Shown one piece after another: positions 32,594-37,230 of a DNA stretch of 37,230 nucleotides. Positions within the stretch are counted from its first letter, which is position 1; the number at the start of each line of letters is the position of its first letter. The notes under the pieces were generated by a model. That model made no database searches. It was not told the origin of the DNA and saw nothing but the letters and a program-made list of their open reading frames with translations. Location: positions 1-37,230 of the forward strand of contig CAKUQM010000016.1 in assembly GCA_934675465.1 (NCBI GenBank), written 5' to 3'. A program made the translations under genes and the position numbers. This DNA is from an uncultured Erysipelotrichaceae bacterium (lineage in GTDB: Bacteria > Bacillota_I > Bacilli_A > Erysipelotrichales > Erysipelotrichaceae).

Positions 32594-33226
32594 TTAAATT
32601 CTAACAATCTTACCTTCTGATACAAGATAAGTAACATCACATAAATTATCAATATTTTCTTTAATATGTGTTGTGACAATAACAATGCAATCCTGTTCCT
32701 TCTTTTTTAAAATTATATTCTTAGTCAATCCAACACTTCTTTCGTCTAAACCATTAAAAGGTTCATCAAGAATCAATACTTTTGGATTATGAATAACTGC
32801 CTGAATAATAGCCAATTTCTGTTTAGTACCTAAAGATAAATTCTTGTATTTAGTATCAACAAACTCATTCAATTTATAATAGTCAATCCAGGAATTAATC
32901 TTATCATCTGTTATTTTCTTAGAGAAATCCTTCAACATTTCTAAGTTTTCTCTAAGAGTTAAAAAAGGCAAAAATTGAACATTCTCAATCATTATACCGG
33001 CATTAGACAAATAATTATTAGGACTTCTTATAGCCTTACCATCTTGTTTAATTAAACCCTTATCAGCCTTCATATAACCACAAATAAGCTTTATTAAAAC
33101 AGTCTTACCACAGCCATTTTCACCCTTTAAACAATAAACATTGCCTGATTCAAATTTAGTACTCAAGTTATTAATAACCAAGTTTTCCTTAAACTTCTTA
33201 GATACATTATTTAATTCAATAATCAC
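32594..33226 (-). CDS. ABC exporter ATPase (ABC-2 type)
   Basis: 210-residue ATPase with Walker A GENGCGKTV (about 36-44, Val in place of Ser/Thr after the usual GKT), a short signature LSLGTKQKLAI (LSxGxxQ form of the ABC-2/bacteriocin-immunity class), Walker B VLILDEPFNGLD and TTHIKE. The start is GTG 33226, overlapping the stop of the membrane gene (GTGA), with AAGGAGGG seven bases before it. It works with the two membrane proteins upstream. The substrate is unknown. Confidence 0.92.
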   Translation of the reverse strand: MIIELNNVSKKFKENLVINNLSTKFESGNVYCLKGENGCGKTVLIKLICGYMKADKGLIKQDGKAIRSPNNYLSNAGIMIENVQFLPFLTLRENLEMLKDFSKKITDDKINSWIDYYKLNEFVDTKYKNLSLGTKQKLAIIQAVIHNPKVLILDEPFNGLDERSVGLTKNIILKKKEQDCIVIVTTHIKENIDNLCDVTYLVSEGKIVRI

Positions 33227-33879
33227 GACTCATCCCTCCTTGCTATAGAACCGATGTCTGTATAAGATAATCCCAAAATTATAATTAAAATTATTAAAGT
33301 TATAAGTGCATTGATATGAAGAACACATTGAAATAGAGCAACAATATTAAACACAATCACAAAACTCAATGGTTCAAAACTCAACAAGTAAATACACAAG
33401 AATGCAAGATAGTTTATTACAAGTATTAATATTGTCTTAATAACAGAAGAAACATTAATGTTTGGCTCTAAATATAATAAACAAACAATTATTATTGTTA
33501 CCAAGAATAAAAGACTATCTTTCAAATAGTATCTTGTAAATTGTTTAACCCTATTAACAAGATACGTCCTTCTATTCTCACTATGATATTTAACAATTAG
33601 ATTGTATCCACTATATGAATCACATACAAAGATGATGGTATCTAAATAATTAATAATGCCAAAGGATAAAATAATCATCATCTTTATAAAACTAACAGTT
33701 GGTGGCATATCTATATAATAATCTCTAAAGTCCAATAAACCCAAGTCAAAGAAAGTTATTAAATCAACCTTATGTTCAAAATTCACATTAAGCATTCGAG
33801 CAATCTCACACCCAAGCAACACCAACGCTATTATTCGTAATAACGCTTTTAGAATTGGTTTTAAATATTTATACTTCAT
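33223..33879 (-). CDS. Membrane protein of ABC-2-like exporter
   Basis: 218 residues, about five to six hydrophobic segments (about 12-28, 66-86, 117-137, 143-165, 172-205). It is positively charged between segments 2 and 3 (SENRRTYLVNRVKQFTRYY), a likely cytoplasmic loop contacting the ATPase. No recognised family signature. The start overlaps the end of the upstream membrane gene by 11 bases with no ribosome site of its own, and its end overlaps the ATPase by four, so all three are translated as a chain. Confidence 0.82.
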   Translation of the reverse strand: MKYKYLKPILKALLRIIALVLLGCEIARMLNVNFEHKVDLITFFDLGLLDFRDYYIDMPPTVSFIKMMIILSFGIINYLDTIIFVCDSYSGYNLIVKYHSENRRTYLVNRVKQFTRYYLKDSLLFLVTIIIVCLLYLEPNINVSSVIKTILILVINYLAFLCIYLLSFEPLSFVIVFNIVALFQCVLHINALITLIILIIILGLSYTDIGSIARRDES

Positions 33880-34660
33880 AGGCTTTAATATTCAATAAGT
33901 TATACAACACAGCACACACCAACAACGGCATCATTAACTTAAACATATTATGTAGATAATACGCATGAACCATAAATGAAGACATAGGAACAAAATAAGA
34001 CGGTAAGATTCGATATAAGAATAATGAGCCCAACCAAATAAAGACTAAATATACCATCGATGGTCTAATGAAGCCATTGAAAAAATCTACAAGTTTCATG
34101 CATAACATAGAATTCGCAAAAATTCCTATACAAGTAAAAATCAAATTAAACAACAAGAAACCGATTTTACCTGGAAAGATTACTCTTAATATCGAGCCTT
34201 CAGCAAATGCATAATAAAGTGAATCTGGTTCTAATTCAAAACGACCACCAATCATCGCAACAACACATATGATGATAAAAATTATTGTATACCACAACAT
34301 TGGTAGCATCGATAGCAACACCTTTGATTTAAATAAATTTTTAGCATATAAATTATTCTTACCAATACTAAGCTTTAAATATTTTTCTTTTATTGTGTAG
34401 TAAGATTTACTAGTAGCAACCACTACCATTGGAATTAAAAATGACTGGAATCTTCCTAATTCGAAGATAGTAGACTCTATTGAAATAAAACTATGAAATA
34501 TACTGTCCTTAACCTCAAATACATCAAACCTTTGTATATCTGGTGCATCCAAATCAAAAAAGAAAAACGTTTTAAACGCATTATAATATATGATAGCCAG
34601 TATCACTATACCCAGTAATAGATAAGGCATAAATAACTTTATCTTATTATGTAGTTTCAT
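33869..34660 (-). CDS. Membrane protein, probable ABC-2-like permease
   Basis: 263 residues with about six membrane segments: about 10-28 (LFMPYLLLGIVILAIIYY), 71-85, 115-138, 165-186, 197-215 and 240-258. An outer loop follows the first helix (about 30-70). It is the first full gene of the three-gene exporter. The ATG is joined to the stop of the truncated glycosyltransferase frame (TTTTATGA), and its ribosome site GAGGT is inside that fragment. No family name can be given. Confidence 0.82.
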   Translation of the reverse strand: MKLHNKIKLFMPYLLLGIVILAIIYYNAFKTFFFFDLDAPDIQRFDVFEVKDSIFHSFISIESTIFELGRFQSFLIPMVVVATSKSYYTIKEKYLKLSIGKNNLYAKNLFKSKVLLSMLPMLWYTIIFIIICVVAMIGGRFELEPDSLYYAFAEGSILRVIFPGKIGFLLFNLIFTCIGIFANSMLCMKLVDFFNGFIRPSMVYLVFIWLGSLFLYRILPSYFVPMSSFMVHAYYLHNMFKLMMPLLVCAVLYNLLNIKAYEV

Positions 34661-34827
34661 AAAACCTCATTTCTAGCAGCAATTAGAATTGCATATCTAT
34701 TTGTTTTGTCATTAATAACCCTGGCCTTATTTCTTACAAATAGTGGCAAGAATAAATAAAATGCCTGATATGTATAACATAAGATAAATATAATAGTTAC
34801 AATTTTATTAAAATAGTCAATATTCAT
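34657..34827 (-). pseudogene. Truncated glycosyltransferase family 2, N-terminal 56 residues
   Basis: ATG 34827 with GAGGGAG ribosome site opens MNIDYFNKIVTIIFILCY, a membrane helix (about 8-31), a basic linker VRNKARVIND and then RYAILIAARNEV before TGA. Helix plus (V/I)LIAARNE is the start of GT2 processive glycosyltransferases, which normally continue with E-AVI and about 350 more residues (GT-A fold, DxD). Everything after the ARNE motif is missing, and the frame ends on the ATGA that starts the ABC-2-like permease. It is therefore a gene head fused to the exporter, now working as a short coupled leader frame. It could still make a 56-residue membrane peptide. Confidence 0.72.
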
Positions 34828-34840
34828 AAATCTACTCCCT

Positions 34841-34876
34841 CTGTATTATTTGTACTATCTGTATTAATTGTATTAG
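34841..34876. repeat. Four tandem 9-bp repeats in the exporter leader
   Basis: On the plus strand TGTATTA, TGTACTA, TGTATTA and TGTATTA start at 34842, 34851, 34860 and 34869, exactly nine bases apart (minus-strand units TAATACA/TAGTACA). They run from the -10 box down to the ribosome site of the truncated glycosyltransferase. Confidence 0.9.
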
Positions 34877-34896
34877 TCATTATATTTATTTGTCAA
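34867..34896 (-). promoter_or_regulatory. Promoter of truncated-GT/exporter operon
   Basis: Perfect -35 TTGACA (34896-34891), 18-base spacer and -10 TACAAT (34872-34867) on the minus strand. The -10 is part of the fourth 9-bp repeat, so a protein bound to the repeats would block it. Confidence 0.65.
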
Positions 34897-34898
34897 CT

Positions 34899-34925
34899 AA
34901 AAAAAGAGCGAATTCACAAATTAGC
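34899..34925 (-). terminator. Orphan terminator
   Basis: Minus strand GC-U-AAUU-UGUG-AAUU-C-GC (six pairs with one mismatch, 34925-34908), then U-C and seven U (34905-34899). No intact gene precedes it on this strand; the 21-codon tail at 34945-35010 is the only candidate. Confidence 0.55.
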
Positions 34926-34944
34926 ATTGGGCTTATAATAGTAT

Positions 34945-35010
34945 TCAACTGTAGATTCTACTAACTGGAATGGATACCTTACCTTCAAGTGTTTTACCTT
35001 TCAGTTCTTT
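34945..35010 (-). pseudogene. Possible gene tail, 21 codons, no start
   Basis: Frame without a start codon, directly after TGA-TAA stops: KELKGKTLEGKVSIPVSRIYS then TGA, followed 19 bases later by the orphan terminator. The IPVSR phrase loosely recalls the end of LytTR DNA-binding domains, but this is too short to name. It may be the remnant of a deleted gene or chance. Confidence 0.25.
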
Positions 35011-35024
35011 TTATCAAATCGATA

Positions 35025-35052
35025 TTGAAATGGCATGAAAATCGCATATAAT
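35025..35052 (+). promoter_or_regulatory. Promoter of the pyrBIC operon
   Basis: -35 TTGAAA (35025-35030), 16-base spacer and -10 TATAAT (35047-35052). A start at about 35059 gives a leader of about 118 bases beginning GGAAAAACC, nearly all of which takes part in the attenuator structures. Confidence 0.8.
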
Positions 35053-35065
35053 AGTTTTGGAAAAA

Positions 35066-35159
35066 CCTTTAATTTAGTACGAGATACTATGAAGGCTTGA
35101 AAAAACACTGGTTTCTTTTGATGTGCGCCTTCAAATGTATTTTATGTTTGAAGGTTTTT
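35066..35159 (+). promoter_or_regulatory. Three-state attenuator, PyrR-type architecture
   Basis: Three mutually exclusive hairpins can be drawn. First, CCTTTA (35066-35071) pairs with TGAAGG (35090-35095) and, past a one-sided ATT bulge, TAGTA pairs with TACTA around the loop CGAGA. Second, TGAAGGC (35090-35096) pairs with GCCTTCA (35127-35133). Third, the terminator CCTTCAAA/TTTGAAGG (35128-35135 with 35147-35154) precedes five U. A lower stem, 5' bulge, upper stem and purine-rich GAGA loop is the plan of PyrR-binding anti-antiterminators. The usual CC before the loop (consensus ARUCCNGNGAGGYU) is not kept. PyrR is not in the window, so the regulator is inferred; low UMP should open the switch. 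Confidence 0.75.
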
Positions 35160-35176
35160 ATTTAGGAGGAACTTTT

Positions 35177-36103
35177 ATGTTAAAAGGCAGAAGCTTATTG
35201 GAACCAATGGATTTCAGTTTAGAAGAATTAGATGGTATTTTTGATTTAGCAGACCGTATTATCGCTGACCCTCAAAAATATGCTCATGCGTGTGATGGAA
35301 AGCTATTAGCTACCCTATTCTATGAACCAAGTACACGTACTCGTTTCAGCTTTGAAGCTGCAATGTTAAGACTAGGTGGTCAAGTAATTGGCTTCTCTGA
35401 ACCAAATTCAAGTTCAGTTGCTAAGGGCGAAAGCATTGCCGATACAATCAGAACAATCTCATGTTACGCAGACGTTGCTGTTATGCGTCATCCAAAGGAA
35501 GGTGCTCCAAGAGTTGCTGCTAATAGCACTGATATGCCAGTAATCAACGCTGGTGATGGTGGTCACCAACATCCAACCCAAACTTTAACAGACTTATTAA
35601 CTATCAGAAGAACATTAGGTACTTTTGAAAACATTACAGTAGGTTGCTGTGGTGACTTAAAGTTTGGTCGTACAGTTCACTCACTAATTAAGGCATTATC
35701 AAGATACAAGAACGTTAAGTTCGTACTTATTTCTCCAGAAGAATTATCAGTTCCTGATTATGTTAAAAAAGAAGTTTTAATCAAAAACAACATCGAATTC
35801 AAAGAAGTTAGAACTATGCAAGAAGCACTAGGCGAAGTAGATGTTCTATACATGACTCGTGTTCAAAGAGAACGTTTCTTCAACGAAGATGATTACATTC
35901 GTCTAAAGGACTCTTTCATCTTAGACAACGAAAAGATGCAACTAGCTAAGAAAGACATGATTGTCTTACACCCACTACCAAGAGTTAACGAAATCGCTAC
36001 TGAAGTTGATAGTGATCCACGTGCTAAGTATTTTGAACAAGCAAAGAATGGTATGTTTGTACGTATGGCTCTAATTATGAGCTTACTTGGAATTGAAGGT
36101 TAA
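35177..36103 (+). CDS. pyrB: Aspartate carbamoyltransferase catalytic subunit
   Basis: Joins carbamoyl phosphate and aspartate in the committed step of pyrimidine synthesis. The carbamoyl-phosphate site STRTR is at 52-56 (FYEPSTRTRFSFE), GDGGHQHPTQTL at about 125-136, MTRVQRERF and the aspartate-side LHPLPRVNE. The frame extends back to GTG 35123 through the terminator hairpin, but AGGAGGA (35164-35170) sets the start at ATG 35177 (MLKGRSLL), giving 308 residues, the usual catalytic-chain length. pyrI follows after 13 bases. Certain. Confidence 0.98.
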   Translation: MLKGRSLLEPMDFSLEELDGIFDLADRIIADPQKYAHACDGKLLATLFYEPSTRTRFSFEAAMLRLGGQVIGFSEPNSSSVAKGESIADTIRTISCYADVAVMRHPKEGAPRVAANSTDMPVINAGDGGHQHPTQTLTDLLTIRRTLGTFENITVGCCGDLKFGRTVHSLIKALSRYKNVKFVLISPEELSVPDYVKKEVLIKNNIEFKEVRTMQEALGEVDVLYMTRVQRERFFNEDDYIRLKDSFILDNEKMQLAKKDMIVLHPLPRVNEIATEVDSDPRAKYFEQAKNGMFVRMALIMSLLGIEG

Positions 36104-36116
36104 TAGGAGGCCAAAA

Positions 36117-36545
36117 ATGATTGTAACTAGTATTGAAAATGGAATTGTAATTGATCATATTACTGCTGGATTAGGTGCTCAAATTTTAGAATATCTAAAA
36201 ATTGACACAAGCGAAAACACTATCGCCTTTATCATGAACGCTCAAAGTAAGAAACATGGTAAAAAAGATATCATCAAGATTCAAAACGTAACTGACGTTG
36301 ACCTAACAGTACTTGGTCTAATCGACCCTAAGGCAACTGTTAACGTTATTAAAGAAGGCAAGATTGTTGAAAAGATTAAATTATCTTTACCAGAAAAAGT
36401 AACAAACGTTATTAAGTGTAAGAACCCAAGATGTGTTACTTCTGTTGAAAGAAACATTCCTCATATCTTCCATTTAATCAACCCAGAAACAAAAGAATAT
36501 CGTTGTGAATACTGCGATGAAATCGTTTCATTTAATAAGAAATAG
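36117..36545 (+). CDS. pyrI: Aspartate carbamoyltransferase regulatory subunit
   Basis: Regulatory chain that binds nucleotides (CTP/ATP) and bridges catalytic trimers. The N-terminal allosteric domain (about 1-95) has GIVIDHITAGLG and LGLIDPKATVNVI. The zinc domain has C101-x4-C106 and C130-x2-C133. A GGAGG ribosome site sets ATG 36117 (MIVTSIENG), 142 residues, a little shorter than the E. coli chain of 153. Its presence means ATCase is a feedback-regulated holoenzyme, unlike that of Bacillus subtilis, which lacks PyrI. Confidence 0.97.
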   Translation: MIVTSIENGIVIDHITAGLGAQILEYLKIDTSENTIAFIMNAQSKKHGKKDIIKIQNVTDVDLTVLGLIDPKATVNVIKEGKIVEKIKLSLPEKVTNVIKCKNPRCVTSVERNIPHIFHLINPETKEYRCEYCDEIVSFNKK

Positions 36546-36548
36546 TCA

Positions 36549-37230
36549 ATGAAAAAGATCATTAAAAACGGTTTAATCATTGACCCTAGTCAAAACCTAT
36601 ATGAAGAAGGTAATTTATATCTTGATAATGATAAAATCGTCAAGATTGAATTAGCTAATAAGACACTAGGAGAAGCTAAGGACTTTGAAGAAGCTGAAAT
36701 AATAAATGCCAATGGTTTATGGGTAACACCAGGTTTAATTGACCTACATGTTCACTTTAGAGAACCAGGACTTGAATATAAAGAAGACATCAAAAGTGGC
36801 TCTGAGGCTGCAGCAAGTGGTGGTTTCACTACTGTATGCATGATGCCTAACACTAAGCCTGTAATTGATAGCGTAGAAACTTTAGAATATGTTGATAAAA
36901 AGTCTAAAGAAGCTGATTTAATCAATGTCTTGACAATAGCTGCGATTACTAAGGGTCAAAAAGGTGAAGAACTATGTGACTATGAAAAACTAATGGAAGT
37001 AGATACTATTACTAAAAAGATCAATGGTAAGGGTATTTGTGCTATTAGTGAAGATGGTCGTTCAGTAATGAATTCTAAGGTGATGTTAGAAGGTATTGAA
37101 AAAGCCAAGGAATTAAATCTACAAGTATTCTCACATACTGAAGATGATTCCCTTGCCTCTACTAGCATTGGTGAAGAGTTAATCGTAGCTCGTGACATCA
37201 TGTTAGCCAATGAAGCTAACACAAGAATTC
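36549..37230 (+). CDS. pyrC: Dihydroorotase (partial, runs off the window)
   Basis: Zinc amidohydrolase that cyclises carbamoyl aspartate to dihydroorotate, the step after ATCase. From ATG 36549 it reads MKKIIKNGLIIDPSQN; the metal pair H67-x-H69 is in LIDLHVHFREPG, with CMMPNTKPV and ISEDGRSVM further on and SHTED near the visible end. This is the class I form of Gram-positive bacteria. The start is three bases after the pyrI stop with no clear ribosome site, so translation is coupled. 227 codons are visible; roughly 200 more should lie beyond the edge. Confidence 0.95.
   Translation, partial: MKKIIKNGLIIDPSQNLYEEGNLYLDNDKIVKIELANKTLGEAKDFEEAEIINANGLWVTPGLIDLHVHFREPGLEYKEDIKSGSEAAASGGFTTVCMMPNTKPVIDSVETLEYVDKKSKEADLINVLTIAAITKGQKGEELCDYEKLMEVDTITKKINGKGICAISEDGRSVMNSKVMLEGIEKAKELNLQVFSHTEDDSLASTSIGEELIVARDIMLANEANTRI

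Noticed and set aside
35123..35176. In-frame GTG extension of pyrB
   Set aside because: It runs through the attenuator terminator hairpin; the AGGAGGA just before ATG 35177 and the family start MLKGRSLL fix the real start.
36980..37222. Minus-strand frame at the right edge
   Set aside because: Antisense to pyrC, whose metal and substrate motifs are clear on the plus strand.

Overview
The window is AT-rich chromosomal DNA from a low-GC Gram-positive bacterium (Bacillota). Codon use, strong AGGAGG ribosome sites, TTGACA/TATAAT promoters and short U-tailed terminators all fit. The GatA active-site string GSDTGDSIRKPAS, rather than the usual GSDTGGSIRQPA, is a form I associate from memory with Erysipelotrichia/Mollicutes-like lineages. 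The class is therefore a moderate-confidence guess and the phylum a firm one. Almost everything is core metabolism; accessory content is concentrated at about 24.4-30 kb and 32.6-35.0 kb.

Layout. 1-157: N-terminus of a response regulator cut by the window edge. 307-9390 (minus): sensor kinase, ligA, gatC, gatA, gatB and a small membrane protein read as one tightly packed run, followed by rlmD behind a hairpin that carries its ribosome site. 9507-11488 (minus): the yloU/fakA pair. 11554-12012: small membrane-anchored unknown. 12086-18547 (minus): complete F-type ATP synthase operon atpI-B-E-F-H-A-G-D-C. 18765-21395 (plus): ppdK, divergent from the atp operon. 21447-21596 (minus): a 49-codon gene with a RelB/DinJ-like C-terminus. 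21668-24325 (minus): a polar amino-acid ABC transporter behind a lysine riboswitch. 24376-25716 (minus): AAA_14/DUF4143 ATPase. 25853-29487 (minus): FtsX/MacB-type ABC exporter. 29631-31224 (minus): CsoR-like repressor, CYTH triphosphatase and GDPD operon. 31365-32549 (plus): lone zinc-ribbon protein. 32594-34660 (minus): ABC-2-like exporter whose first gene is coupled to a truncated glycosyltransferase fragment. 35023-37230 (plus): pyrB-pyrI-pyrC behind an attenuator.

How it works together. The window couples energy metabolism (ATP synthase, PPDK), pyrimidine synthesis and tRNA-Gln/Asn charging. Two RNA switches are readable by eye: the L-box, which identifies the 21.7-24.1 kb transporter as a lysine uptake system, and a three-state leader before pyrB that has the architecture of a PyrR attenuator. 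The ATP synthase c subunit carries a second membrane glutamate 33 residues before the conserved one, the arrangement described for the two-carboxylate Na+ rotor of Fusobacterium nucleatum, so Na+ coupling is a real possibility.

No tRNA, rRNA, CRISPR array, prophage or intact insertion sequence was seen. The most unusual pieces are the recombined segment at 34.66-35.01 kb (a glycosyltransferase head, four 9-bp repeats, an orphan terminator and a possible gene tail) and the exactly 32-bp-phased repeat triplet before the AAA ATPase.
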